Of a DNA stretch of 64,000 nucleotides, positions 51,001 to 64,000 are shown piece after piece. A program made the translations under genes and the position numbers. The first letter of the stretch is position 1; each line of letters begins with the position of its first letter. Source of the DNA: Sycon ciliatum (lineage: Eukaryota > Porifera > Calcarea > Leucosolenida > Sycettidae); NCBI RefSeq assembly GCF_964019385.1, contig NC_088646.1, positions 6,483,902 to 6,547,901 of the forward strand, in the 5' to 3' direction. The notes beneath the pieces were generated by a model that made no database searches, was not told the origin of the DNA, and saw nothing but the letters and a program-made list of their open reading frames with translations.

Positions 51001-52008
51001 AATATGATGAACAACAAAGTGAAGTCGCCGACCAGATCAGACACTCGCTTTGAGTTTTTTTTCAAATTTGACTGCATTTGGTTGTCATGTGCGTACTCTA
51101 CGCAACTCAGAATCGGCCCGAGACGAAAGGTGAGCAGTTCAAGTGACCGACGAAGCTGAACTAAAATTGCCTCTCGCGGAGCTCCTTCCCCGATCTAGAC
51201 GGGCCAACAACTACCATTCGACTCCACAACAGGTATTCTCTCCACCTGTACAGTTCGATTTTACTCGGATTCTAGTGGCAGACCACTTTCAGATTTAGAC
51301 ACTTTTTTTGTCTTGGATCCCCGACTAGAAGGGTCCTCAGTTGAGAGAGGTGTTTATTGTTTAGGTAAGGCAGGGGTACCTGGATAAATGAGGGCTGAGC
51401 GTAGATCAAGACGGCTCTCTTGGGCAAAGCGGCTCATGGCAGCACATGAATTACTCTCTCCCAAACCATGCTGCCTGGGCTCTCGTTTATCTTTGCTTGC
51501 TTTTATTGCTGAGGGAATATTATTACGCTGGTTTGTATTCGTGGGTCCCCATGTTGCATGGGTCACGCGTACTCATCCGGCGGATATGTGTGAATACTAA
51601 TAATAATGATAACCCATACCTCAGGACAAGTCTCCAGATCTGCCAGAACCAGATTATTTGAAATGATCAGCTGCCGTGCCTGTAGACCGAATAGAACAGG
51701 AATTTCAGCATTGAGAAACTGATCATTTAAAATCCTCACACAACAAACTGTACTTTCGTTACTGAACATTTTTTCATCGTCCTTGTCAAGCAGTAATCAC
51801 TGTCTCAATCAGTAGCACAAGCACACGCATGACAGCATGGATTCTTTCTGTGTATTGTATTACTTGTAGAGCACACACACCCATGCACCCACGCATGCAC
51901 ACACGCATGCACACACTCATGTACACACGCATGCACACACAAATGCGTATGCACTTGCACACACACATACACACACATACACACACATGCACACACATGC
52001 ACACACAT

Positions 52009-52055
<47 letters not shown>

Positions 52056-52129
52056 TGCACACACACACAAATGCACACACACAAATGCACACACACACAA
52101 ATGCACACACACACAAATGCACACACACA

Positions 52130-52173
<44 letters not shown>

Positions 52174-53812
52174 AACGCAAGTATGCAGCACACACATCAA
52201 CGCGCAGAGGGATTCCAACCTGAAACGAAGTAGGCACACATTTCAGCTGCAAGTTCTCATTCTTCACTCGCTCGGCTATAACCGAAAGACACGGCAAAAG
52301 AAACAAAGGAAATAGACTTGGATAGACTTTCGAAGTATCATCATCTGTAGTAAGCATGTTTACCAGTACGAACCAAAGAACTGCAAGGAAATATACTAGC
52401 ATGAACATCCAACAAACTGCACAAACTTTTACAGAATATTGTTTCGAGACAATACCAGCAACTTAGGCAGCAGCAGTCAGAAAGTTGGAGTTGCTCACAG
52501 GGCTGAAGGATAGACTTCATCCTGCCAACTTCACACAACACTTGACTAACTCGCTACTGCCATCCAGAGCGCACGGCAAGCCCACCACACCTTCGACTTG
52601 GCACGCTCGCAAGAAAACCACCGCTCCCCGGCCGCGGGTAAATCGACAGGAAGAAGCGAGAGTTCCAATGTTTGGGGAAACAGACTCTCTGAATGAATGC
52701 GTGAACCAAGCTCCTGAACAGTGCCGTTGGTCTTCTAATAGAATGGAGATGAGCGACTGAATAGAAGTAAGGTAGCACATATATGGACGACAGGGGGTGA
52801 TAGCATCTAGGGAGACTGTACGGGCAACTGAAACATGAAACAACGTGAGTGTCGTTCTCGGGTTGCCCATTCCAGACGCGCTAGGAGCAGGGTCGATATA
52901 TTTTTATACACGCTGGCATACGGCATTGCTGGTCCGCTGGGCCGCGAGCTCCATGGGCCACTGGTCACGTGGAATTACTTCCAAATCCGGGGAGCTTAAA
53001 CGCGCATCATGTTGGGTGCTATGGTCTCGTGTAGTGTCTCTAGGGTCTATGACTCCCTGGTAGTGATAGCCATAGCATAGTTATGCCAATGGTGTCTGTA
53101 TGCAAATAATTTGAATACTAGTACTACTGTTGTGGACATGGAAATCCGGTTGCACGTCTAGCGGCCCCAGGGTGCTGGCCATGCAGCCGTCGTCGTGGAT
53201 AAGCGGTGCACACATTAACATGCATTTATGCGCTGCAGCGCGCTGGCAGCTGGTCGCATCGGATAAACAAGTGCACTGCACCAAGCGTTCTGTACGAGCT
53301 GAGGGCGTCGGCATCGGTCAATCGGCTGGATTTCCATGTCCATGACGGTAGTACACAGCTTAGCCACCCACGCCAAGGAGCGTCAGGCCGCGTCCTATTG
53401 AGGATATTTCCCTCATTTTCAAAACTACGTGTACTACAGTGAATTCTAAGTAAAGTGCTCCAAAAACCAAAATAGGATTTTTGGGGGACTTGAGTATTTT
53501 TCATGCACCACGTGTACAATGTACATTCAAAATATCGCGTGTGCTGTGTATTATGTCTGTCCAGTAAGTCAGACTTACTCAGTCGCTCCACGGCATACAC
53601 GACCGTTGAGCCGCTGCCCACTCCAACGACTGTGTTGTTCTGCATTGTGAGATAATTACACCACGACATTCACACATCGTCCCTGAAACATTGGGTCGAG
53701 GTACATGACTGTGCTAGTATTCGGAAATTCGATTCATTCATTCTCCTACCTGAACATGCTGGTCCACTGCCATGAACGCAGCAGCTCGTTTAGCTTGCTC
53801 AACCGTAGACAT
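40960..53812 (-). CDS. RPIA: Ribose-5-phosphate isomerase A (11 exons)
   Basis: Exons in transcription order: 53812-53750, 53639-53579, 52275-52220, 51679-51620, 47178-47114, 46900-46832, 46731-46704, 45667-45557, 44979-44920, 41316-41271, 41048-40960 (stop TGA). They total 708 nt, 235 aa, the usual core length, with every phase consistent. It interconverts ribose-5-phosphate and ribulose-5-phosphate in the non-oxidative pentose phosphate pathway, in the cytosol; no targeting peptide is seen. Conserved RpiA blocks are present: VGVGSGSTV (phosphate and substrate loop), PTSFQARQLI, AIDGADEVD with catalytic Asp, KGGGGCQTQEK with catalytic Lys/Glu, KGLPVEVVP, VITDNGNVILD, and VGMANVAYFGMEDG near the end. 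Exon 7 is only 28 nt. Intron 4 is 4.4 kb and houses the 648-codon repeat ORF. The start matches the position of the animal core start, MSTVEQAKRA. Confidence 0.95.
41597..41690 (+). mobile_element. tRNA-derived SINE head
   Basis: GACGCCCTTGGTGCAGCGGA contains box A (TGGTGCAGCGG), and GCAGGTTCGATCCAC contains box B at the right distance. The body downstream (to about 41890) is unclear. It lies in RPIA intron 9. Confidence 0.65.
42664..42700. repeat. (GA)n microsatellite
   Basis: GA repeats inside the degenerate pogo-like element, within the decayed transposase region. Confidence 0.9.
43342..44275. repeat. 52-bp tandem array of a transposon terminus, 18 copies
   Basis: The unit starts ACCAGGCTGGTCGCTAGTCA, continues through GGTGGTCTTTAGTTACAGG and ends TTTTACTGTAGT. 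It contains the complete right terminal repeat of the pogo-like element, including CTG-TA. Units begin every 52 bp from 43342 to 44226. The first unit differs (GTCTTACTG), the second has CCACGC, the last has TTTTGCTG; the rest look identical. Confidence 0.95.
45022..45066. repeat. (AC)n microsatellite
   Basis: AC repeats just upstream in transcript sense of RPIA exon 9 (44979-44920). Confidence 0.95.
45817..46594. mobile_element. pogo-like MITE interrupted by a foldback
   Basis: The left end CAGTCACCTTGTGAATAACG and right end GGTTGACTG resemble the family at 17410 and 29409. Near the right part, GAATAGCGACAAATCGCGAA continues that likeness. The middle is split by the foldback 45929-46196 and by direct repeats of GAGTACCTAACAACTTATG (46220-46290). 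It lies in RPIA intron 7. Confidence 0.6.
45929..46196. repeat. Foldback with about 115-bp arms
   Basis: TAACAAGAAAAGGGGACCAA at the left is inverted at 46177-46196. Pairing continues through ACATTATGCTATAATGTCCA, then TTACTTTACAATCAGCTCAA, to a centre near 46062. A few mismatches and small indels are present. Confidence 0.85.
47949..49895 (+). CDS. Intact 648-codon single-exon ORF of repeat-element type, antisense in RPIA intron 4
   Basis: ATG at 47949, stop TAA at 49893; no introns. Paired Cys/His motifs suggest zinc binding: WYHRRCYAAYTH (about 92-103), CIICQ (156-160) and CYHFCCYRNYTH (217-228). Further on come TPKHVALALTVHHHTRSKHM, then LNQFGHGISYSK, and near the end VHFCWDNNDLNEETLSGQGT followed by THCTNG. 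From memory, proteins with this series of blocks are multi-copy in marine invertebrate genomes and behave as mobile or expanded families; I cannot name the family and see no DDE or reverse-transcriptase motif. The last 40 residues look unrelated, as if the frame ran off its original end. An upstream frame (47600-47995) overlaps the start and could be 5' leader. Confidence 0.7.
   Translation: MEEDENCASCAQSPGSVGHLVASASTQVSEISWSSCLCHCVKIEGSEKEEKVNFTNTSWSRVVSAAKIRQDGTWAFLCQEQCSTDESTPRGWYHRRCYAAYTHKKTLSRFEGEESGGLASNVGAEEVGDADACEDEPPKKRVMTRSKVTTIDITLCIICQQKTKTKNRKAEPLTLCSEFRAGESLIRAANARGDEAGQRILLTLQEGSPDCVASDICYHFCCYRNYTHSSTVAALEAKKTTAVADDNVYDRAFEWLAVCMEKELFSETEIRAMRMDSLTSKYSAKLAELGAASQYRRWLLKKRLLEHFGKRINFVRPGPLSPESVVSSSLTESQLLQVVGAAVAKAEAAQQCADEYAGDDMADEDAPPAIDSSCKVHAFHTAMALNNAICDQQPTIPTMPHASDVVNENVPVPDILYNVLAMTIVGPEKCDIGDLTDSRVHVPTDIHCKILAIAEDIVYAATRGSILTPKHVALALTVHHHTRSKHMVDLLNQFGHGISYSKLREVETGYSLEVAGSSAASSVVVPRGISQHGGDVHFCWDNNDLNEETLSGQGTTHCTNGIVLQHSLPFQDDPCPPESTSRAEPGNQRRPRSVAPPAVPSLEYNCGELWLWLSTHLTCSHIVYKLLVHSLASKAMTLSSYILFQCTY
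50083..50589. repeat. Foldback containing tRNA box-B-like pieces in both arms
   Basis: GGCAAAAAAGCATAGGATGT at the left is inverted near 50563-50589. GGGATTCGAACCCGCACTAT (50152-50171) is inverted as GATAGTGCGGGTTCGAATCC (50503-50522). Inner arms pair through AAAGCCCTATTTGAATAT to a centre rich in GGTACGGTACGG. A direct copy of GGCAAAAAAGCATAG follows at 50601. Two SINE-like fragments in inverse orientation may have seeded it. It lies in RPIA intron 4. Confidence 0.75.
50616..51600. other. Remainder of RPIA intron 4
   Basis: No exon or element was recognised between the foldback and RPIA exon 4. The frame at 51388-51661 has no family features. Confidence 0.45.
51868..52172. repeat. Complex CA-rich microsatellite with ACACAAATGC units
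   Basis: CA dinucleotides are mixed with units such as ACACACACAAATGC and ACACACATGC. Higher-order repetition is clearest at 52052-52122. It lies in RPIA intron 3, a few tens of bases from exon 3. Confidence 0.95.
52536..52660. repeat. Dispersed repeat copy (partner at 38474)
   Basis: See 38474-38600. This copy lies upstream of RPIA exon 3 in intron 2, where a coding role is excluded by the RPIA reading frame, which suggests a repeat family rather than an exon. Confidence 0.6.
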
Positions 53813-55887
53813 GCTGTAGCTCCGAACACCTCTCAGACCGTGAAGCAACAAAGAACGCATGCGAGCAAATCGATTGTGAAGAAAATTATCTTGTGTTCAA
53901 AATTATCGGAAGTGCTTGAGCCGGATCATCCATATCGTCAAGAGTCCATAACTCTTGGACTCTTGATATCGTGAAGTGCTGACTTTTCGGAGTTCATTCA
54001 GATCTACGACAACTACAGTACAAGGCTGCGGCATGCCGTCTGAGGATGTGCTCTCGAGTGACCGGAAATCGGTCGAGCAACACAAAAGAGTTTCAGTGAA
54101 CACTGGTGAAAGAGCTCAACAACAATTTTACATAACAGGCGCTAGTGTACGTGACCATGGTGACAGCGTAGCAGCTATGACGCGTGCGGTAGTGCTGTAG
54201 ATCTAACCCGTCCCGGGTTTCCGACTCCCTGCCTTGTACATCTACACGTCGGTCCAGGGAATGGGCCGGGATATCATCACCAAAGTAAGTAGTTTTAATA
54301 GGAGTCTAGAAATGCACTATGCATGATGACTGCAGTGTTGGCTAATACTAGTAATAGCAGGGAGTTGTATACAACCAGGGAGTCGTAAAATACCGGTATT
54401 TTACGACTCCCTGTATACAACTCCCTGACACATACAACTCCCTGGCTAAAAGCAATGAGGAAGAGAAATCATGAACCGTAGTAGTAGTAGTAGTAGAATT
54501 TATTATTTTGATAGGGAAGGCTCTCAGCTTTGCCTCTTCTGGATCTCTCTCCACAGTGTCCACTGCGATCATTGCAGGACGTCTGCGGCAAAGGTACATA
54601 GCCAGTGTACGTAACTCGTTTGAGCTGAGACTGCAGCCTGAGAGACAACTAATACTTCCCTAGACCAACTCACTCAGATCAGTGTTGATGATAGTAGATT
54701 CTACGGTACAAGACTTCAGTAGTGATTATTTCACACTGGAATAGCAACTGATAGCAAGCAGCACACAAGCAAAGCAGTGTAAGCCAGCAAGTTCAACTTG
54801 AATCAAAAAGCAGTCAAATTATTGAGATACTCATGAACTACTTCCTTGCGAAACAGAACCGCATCATGGAAAGCCAGTTGCAAGCCAGAACTTGACCTCC
54901 TACTATGTAAGGTCATGTGACAGTTCACAATCATAACTATATCATCAACCATCCTAGCACTCCATCATTACACACGTACATCTGCACTACTATACTAATC
55001 AGTGACTCAGTGTATCCTGTACCAGGATGCAGCTCTCAAAAAAATTACGAGTAGAATCGGGAATTGTACTTCTGCCGGGACGGGTATGGATTATAATGGT
55101 ATCGATTGGCTGTAACCACGGTAACAAACAGACGTAAATGATATGTACTACGGTGTGCAGGTCGAGTGGATCTACTGAGCGACAATTTGTCGTCAGCTAG
55201 GGAAAAAAGAATTCAATACAATCGGGTGCTCATGTTTTTTGTGCCGCATTAACAGATTAGCTTAGTGGAAAATAATACTACATTCATTACTACATTCATT
55301 AGTACAAATCATTAGTAAATATCTATTTTAGATTGCCTACCGGTATCTATCATTATGATTATTGGCTACATTAGTACGTACTCTCTCCGCGTCCGTATTG
55401 AAATTCCACAATACGGTGGCCATCATTACACTATCGATAATCATGCTCAACTGTACCAGTACGATTACTCTGCAGTCTGCCAGCCAAGTAGTAACTATAC
55501 AGCTGCTTCATTACACCCACGCTGAAGGTCTAGGCTAAAGTATATCATTACACATGCTGTTTGGTAATTCATATCGTATTACATAGAAGTGTTTCTCAGC
55601 CTGCGATGGCACTGCGGTCTACTCAAGCAAATAATATAATAATTATTATGTTGCGTATTATGTAGCATTGTAGTTACGTTCGATCGACCAAACCCTATAA
55701 AGTCCATCTAGTTTGTTATTGCGCATAATCTCCTATATTCTACTTGAATTACACCAACAGTTCCTCATGACCGCAACCATGACACCAGCAGTCAGCTTCG
55801 TTGTAGAACCCATGTCCTGTAGTGCTCCACAGCCATGGCAACGGGTCACATGACTTGTCGCAGTAATGACTACCGGTATGTTAGTGA
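53813..55887. other. Intergenic region between RPIA and the TALE gene
   Basis: This includes the presumed RPIA promoter (no TATA box seen) and the 3' flank of the homeobox gene. A palindrome cluster lies at 54357-54446, and a (TAG)n run followed by a repeat-like tail at 54479-54600. No exon is supported. Confidence 0.5.
54357..54446. repeat. Nested small palindromes with CAGGGAGT ends
   Basis: CCAGGGAGTCGTAAAATACC is followed directly by its inverse centred on TACCGGTA. Around it lies CAGGGAGTTGTATAC and its inverse, then ACAACTCCCTGG. It is related to 20264-20311. CAGGGAGT also recurs singly at 58231 and 62962. Confidence 0.8.
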
Positions 55888-58800
55888 TTACTCCATGGAA
55901 CAGCTGCTGTCGGTTAGAATTCTGCCAGATGAACTGTCATCGGATGAGCAGGTCAAGCTGGATTCCTCCTCGCCGTCATCCTCACGCTCCTCATCCGGAA
56001 CAGGAATAATAGCTGAAGAACACAATAGAAGAGAAGAAAAGAGAGAAGGGAACGTTAGTTGAAGACGACCAATGATGTCATTGGCATGGTAAGGAGGTTG
56101 TGGTGTGTGTGCAACACCAGAGCGAAACACAGTGTGTGGACAGTGCAAAGTGATGGATACTGCTACATTATTTTGTCGGCTGGACATCGAATGGTATACA
56201 CGTAGCTGTTCTAGTGGTTGCACATGTAGTCTCAGTTTGATATATCCTATAGCAATACTAGACATGTGGATCTGATAGTCCCATCACTCACCTCCATTTC
56301 CAACCCGGTGTGGTAGTGGTGCACTAAAGAGACCGCCTGACCAGGCCTTCATGCCTACTTTGCGGATCTGGCGACGGGTGTTGGCGAACCACATGGAGAC
56401 TTGGTCAAGACGCATGCGTGTCATCATGGCCAAGGCCAGTTTGTCCTCCTTGCTCGGGTAGGGGTGTGATCGATGCTTCAGGATCCAGTCACGCAGCGGC
56501 TTGGTGCGCTCGCGTTGGCTGACCGGCGCCTCGTGCGATAGCATGAGCTGGTGTGAGTAGGGATGCGTCTGGGATGGCGCAAGGTTCTGATAGTAGCAGG
56601 GTCTGCATGGAGACAGAGGATGATTGCAGGACAAAAAAATACATCTTAGAATGTGAGAAGCAGGACTTCGGGTGTAGATCGGAGATACATGTACATACGT
56701 TTTACTAAGACCGAGGACATCACCTAAATGAGTGCGATATGCTTAGTTTTACCCTGTGAACTACAAGTACAGCCAGTGTACATCATGCCTGTACTGGTAA
56801 TGACAGACCGTGGCCCAGGTGATGGGACTGTGAAAGCTCCTTACCCGGATGGTGCAGGAGCTGACAGTGGTGCTGGGCGATGCTGTTGATGGGACAATGT
56901 TTGAACGACGGCGGGACGGCTCTCGTAAATTGTCTGTTGCTGCGGCGGTCCGGCGACGGAGATTGGCAGCATGACCAGGGGTACCTGGCTACGCTGTACT
57001 GGCTGACCATTAGACGGTATTAGCAGGTTTCTACCGCTGGATGGGATTACATCGGGGGAGGAGGAGGTGATGGCGGGACTGCGCTCCACTGGAGATGGCT
57101 GCTGCATCCATAGAACACACAAGACAAGAAGTAACACGGTTACTGTGTGATGCAAGCGTCCAATCATCTTTTTGCAGTACATGAAGTTGCCAATTGTTGT
57201 TGTTGTGTAAAATTGCATCACCAATAGGCAAGTACCTTCTAGCAGGTGTGTTTGTTGCGTAGTTCACACTCATGTTACATACTTTGAATGTACACGAACG
57301 ATTACCATGACATTGTGATGATTAGATGCAGACATGACATGCAGATACCACAAATACAGTGCCGGCTAGATCTGAAGTGTCGAGTTTGATTGTATATCCT
57401 AGTCTACGAGCCTCATCACAAACTTCACGACTCTTTTAGTGTGACTGTGCTGCTGGCTGAACACCAGCATCTTAGCAAAGGTCAGAGGCTGCAAGTCGGG
57501 ATATCGGCAGCTTCTATAATTGATTTCAGATTATGTGACACGTATTACAATAAAGTCATGTTCGTACTTCGAAGTACTAGAATTTCCTTCTCTCAGTGTA
57601 TTTTCCAACGATGGAAAGTTGACACACAGATTACCGTGTACACACCACCGAACATGTGCAGGTACTGATAAGTGACACTACTTCAAAACACCTCTGTAAC
57701 TTCTGGCAGTTCGCCCGACAACGACTTCCGGCCACTACTTTGCCACCCAGTGGCACCCATGGACGCCCAGGATCACTTCAATTTCCTACGAACATCTCGA
57801 TGTATATTATGTTTGTGCGACGACTGTGAAGGCGTAGAGAGGACAATACAGATAACGGTTAGGAAGTGCTCTCTTACATGCAAGTTTCAGGCGTTTTTTA
57901 GTTTCTAATGTGGTTTGTTGTTGCGGTGACAAACGCGACGATCCCAGATCAATATCATGGGACTATTTGCCATTGACTTTTACTGACTTGATCCAGTGGC
58001 ATTTTCTCGCTGGGCATCGACCCTGCAGCACCCCTCAACTCAAGGGAGGGGAGTCACAGTGCATAAGAGTACTATCTGTTCCTGTATTTTCAGTACGGTC
58101 AAGAGCCTACTGAGTATACATCGACCAAGAGCCCCCTACTCCTGAAATTTTGGTACTTAAACATGTGTATGTACACGGTCTCGACTTGTGCATGCCGATA
58201 ACGGAACAGCCAGTGAGATGCTACAAACAACGAAGAGATCAGGGAGTCGACTCCCCGGGGCCAATGCTGACACGGAAATAAGGTGTGAATCGATCGTTCA
58301 CACCTGCGAACAAAGTCAAAGGTACGAGTGAGGCTGGTACAAAAGTGCGAAGAACATGGACTGTTACACAAGAGAGTATGCCCTGGGGACACGAAAGGCG
58401 TGATGTAGGTCTACTAGCTCGCTCGGATCCTGCGGCTCAAAGTGTGACCCCGTAGATATCTACCCATGTGTGTTTGTGTATGTTGTGTACGCCCGTGGGT
58501 GATGCAAGAAACGAACAACAAGGATGACGGTCGGTGGGCACTCTATCCAGCCTGGGGCAAAGCGGTTCCCTCACTCGAGAACAAGATGAAGCTGAAAGGT
58601 GGGAGAGTGGACAAAACCCTGCCACTGGCTGGATTCACTAGCGCGAACAATAGGCTACTACTGAGCTGAGTGAGAATACATTAATTATCAATGGTACTTG
58701 TGCGCCTTCTGCAGGTCTGCCAATGTCATGGATGCATGGACACACTCTGACGCTCACTTTGCGGGCAGAAAATAAACAATCGCATTAGAGATTCTAGATG

Positions 58801-60791
58801 TGAATTCGGGGCTGTGACTCGTGTGAGTGCGCCAGTGGATCGCAGCTCAAGTCAAGAGAGCGTTTCGATCAGCAACGATCAGCCCCCCGATATTCTCTCA
58901 TTCAGACCTCTCGACTCTGGGCTATAAACGACTACAATCTACATCGTACACTCGTGATTTGAAGTATAATACATAGTGAGCCGATGAGGGGCGACTCAAC
59001 GATGCAATCAGGCACTCGACTGCACAATACAATATTCACTAGATTTGTATTTGTATTGGACAAATTAATTCATTTTGACTCTAGGAGAATTTTTCCCCAA
59101 TTTCACCATCATCACCATCTGCGCGCCACAAATCGATTCCTTTGTCAGGCACCCTGGGCATCGAGTAAACGTCGATAAACAGTTACTGTTGTTCGGGGAG
59201 TTCGAGTACAGCGAAGGATCGGGTGGTACCGTGACAAACGTCACAACAGCTATCGGTATTATCACGGGGTGTACGATTGTGTCGTACAATTAGACGGTGT
59301 TATGTTACCCTTGCTCGATGTGTGGTAGTAACGGGCAACGGTCCTGAAGGCCTGGGAGGCGAGAGCGGCGCAGGGCGATGATAGCACCGCAGAGCTTCAA
59401 CAGGAAAGCATCAAGTAGTCGAGTTGTTAGCGGCACAGTGACATCTGCTTCACACAGTCTAGTACACGGCATGTAATACTAGGAGGCGAGGTAGCCGTGT
59501 TCCGTGTTCACACATACACCTGCAATCTACATGACACTAATCAACTGAACGTATACAATCATGTACAGTCATGTACACTCACACACTCACACACTCACTG
59601 ACTCCGTGAGAACCCATTTCAGTGATTGGCGGTGGGCAGTGTGAAGCTTCAAAGCCCTGCTTATGGAGACACTCTTTTGAAAATGGGCATCACCAACCGG
59701 CTCCGTCTTCAACTCAATGATGGGCCTCGACTTTTAAAACCTATTCCATTTCTCAAAGTACGTTGAAACCTAGCAGAGTAGCATGGCGAACATAACTCGC
59801 AGTCAGTACTGACTAACTTTGACGGCTCAGAATAACAGTGGTGTGACAAGGGCACCAGTATCCGGCGGGGATCATGTCGACAACTACTTCGAAGTACTAA
59901 GATCTCGAGCAAGAGTCATTGCTCGTAACGTTCAGAAGTAGGAGAATTAGTTATAATACGTTGTGTGGTGCTGCACTGATGACGCCATGGCTATGTACAT
60001 TTGCCACCAGTACACGAATTCGAGATAACGTGAAGCTGCACCACAGTAAGACTAGACTACGAGTAGTTGATTTCAAGATGAGCTGTTCCAGAGTACAATT
60101 ATACATGACGTACTGTAGGTATCCGGCGTTACCCACGGCTGTAGTTCTCTAGCGCCAGAGTGCTCTAACTACGAAAAGCAGGTATCCGGTAGATATCTGT
60201 TACAGCTTCCATCATGTCAGGATTATGAAGCGTGACTGGACGCCGAGCAATACCAGATCATACCAAGATGCTTGAAGTACATACCTACTCGCATTGCCTA
60301 GAACAAACTGCTTCCAATGATAATATCCCCTCCCCCTCCTCTTTCTCCCACATCCTTCAGATTCCCTTTGAAAGGGTACAAGACAAGTATTCCATTTCAC
60401 TTACCATCCAGCTGACTCGGCTTGACATGGGCGCTGTGCAGGGTGGAGGAGACACTTGGCCGTGTGGAGGAGACACTTGGCCGTGTGGTTGATGCTGCGA
60501 TGGTGAATGCTGCAGACTCTGCGGGGACAACTGACCGGAGACTGGACCACTTTGGTGGTGAGCATTGCTGGTCACACAAAACGCAGGGGGTTCTGTAGAC
60601 ACAGCAGAGGCTGCGACCGGAGACGAGGAGGGCTGCAGCAAACTGTGGTTGGCGTTGCTGCTACTGAGGGTGTTGTGTCGGAATCCGGCGATGGGTTGTG
60701 ATAGCTCCATACACGACCTAGGTGTTGGTGTCCAGGCTATGGTGGGGCACATCAGTGAAGACTGATTGGTGTTGGACACGTGGGACATCAT
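55888..60791 (-). CDS. TALE-class homeodomain transcription factor, Irx/Mkx-like (4 exons)
   Basis: Exons in transcription order: 60791-60405, 57101-56845, 56602-56292, 56012-55888 (stop TAA). They total 1080 nt, 359 aa, with all phases agreeing. The start is the first ATG of the MMSHVSNTNQ frame. The N-terminal 240 residues are Ser/Pro/Gln-rich, with a tandem HGQVSPP pair. The homeodomain lies at about 243-297: RTKPLRDWILKHRSHPYPSK, then EDKLALAMMTRMRLDQVS and MWFANTRRQIRK. The extra HPYP loop residues between helices 1 and 2 mark the TALE class. Ala at position 50 (WFAN) is typical of Iroquois and Mohawk rather than Meis, Pbx or TGIF (Ile/Gly). DNA-contact W48, F49, N51 and R53 are kept. 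The acidic Ser-rich tail (PDEEREDDGEEESS) could be a regulatory region. No Iro box is seen. Function: nuclear sequence-specific regulator, targets unknown. Confidence 0.9.
57102..60404. other. First intron of the TALE homeobox gene
   Basis: 3.3 kb without recognisable exon, TIR element or long microsatellite, in contrast to all other introns in the window. The only simple runs are short (CACTCACACACTCAC near 59578). Confidence 0.5.

Positions 60792-64000
<3,209 letters not shown>

Noticed and set aside
51786-52239. Cys/Val-rich and His/Thr-rich frames over the CA repeat
   Set aside because: Microsatellite artefacts; the only real coding in the area is RPIA exon 3 (52275-52220).

Overview
This is eukaryotic DNA from an intron-rich, repeat-dense genome. 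Coding exons are short, have GT..AG borders and keep phase, and they sit in introns packed with miniature inverted-repeat elements, foldbacks, tRNA-derived SINEs and long microsatellites. The gene content (a TALE homeobox gene of the Irx/Mkx type, ribose-5-phosphate isomerase, a half-size ABCG transporter with a cysteine-rich ectodomain like plant ABCG24/28, and a UbiA-type membrane protein) together with pogo/Tigger-like and Harbinger-like elements suggests a marine invertebrate. A sponge or another early-branching animal is my best inference, not a demonstration.

Layout, left to right. 1-4.6 kb: no gene; a 25-bp satellite (21 copies), a Tc1/mariner-like MITE and hairpins. 4.6-9.6 kb (+): an 8-exon UbiA-superfamily gene. 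9.6-11 kb: convergent intergenic DNA. 11-18.8 kb (-): a 7-exon ABCG transporter (about 1195 aa) whose cytosolic linker carries Pro-rich repeats and a long polyglutamine tract. 18.8-27 kb: an accumulation of foldbacks and MITEs. 27-35.9 kb (-): a 6-exon gene for a Gln/Pro/Ser-rich disordered protein of about 928 aa. 38.5-39.6 kb (-): a chain of phase-compatible exons of an unidentified gene. 41-53.8 kb (-): an 11-exon ribose-5-phosphate isomerase gene whose 708-nt CDS is stretched over 12.9 kb by insertions. These insertions include an intact 648-codon repeat-type ORF on the opposite strand and an 18-copy 52-bp array made from a transposon terminus. 55.9-60.8 kb (-): a 4-exon TALE homeobox gene. 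60.8-64 kb: no gene recognised.

The genes do not form a pathway; this is ordinary animal-style gene order with five of six genes on the minus strand. The points most worth a second look are (1) two independent cases in which the end of a pogo-like element has been amplified into a tandem array, (2) a UbiA-family gene whose motifs resemble a bacterial subfamily but which is fully intron-interrupted, (3) a plant-like ABCG in an apparent animal with a polyQ/minisatellite linker, and (4) perfect or near-perfect long palindromes and nested foldbacks. Exon models were joined by hand from splice signals and reading phase; no transcript or database search was available.
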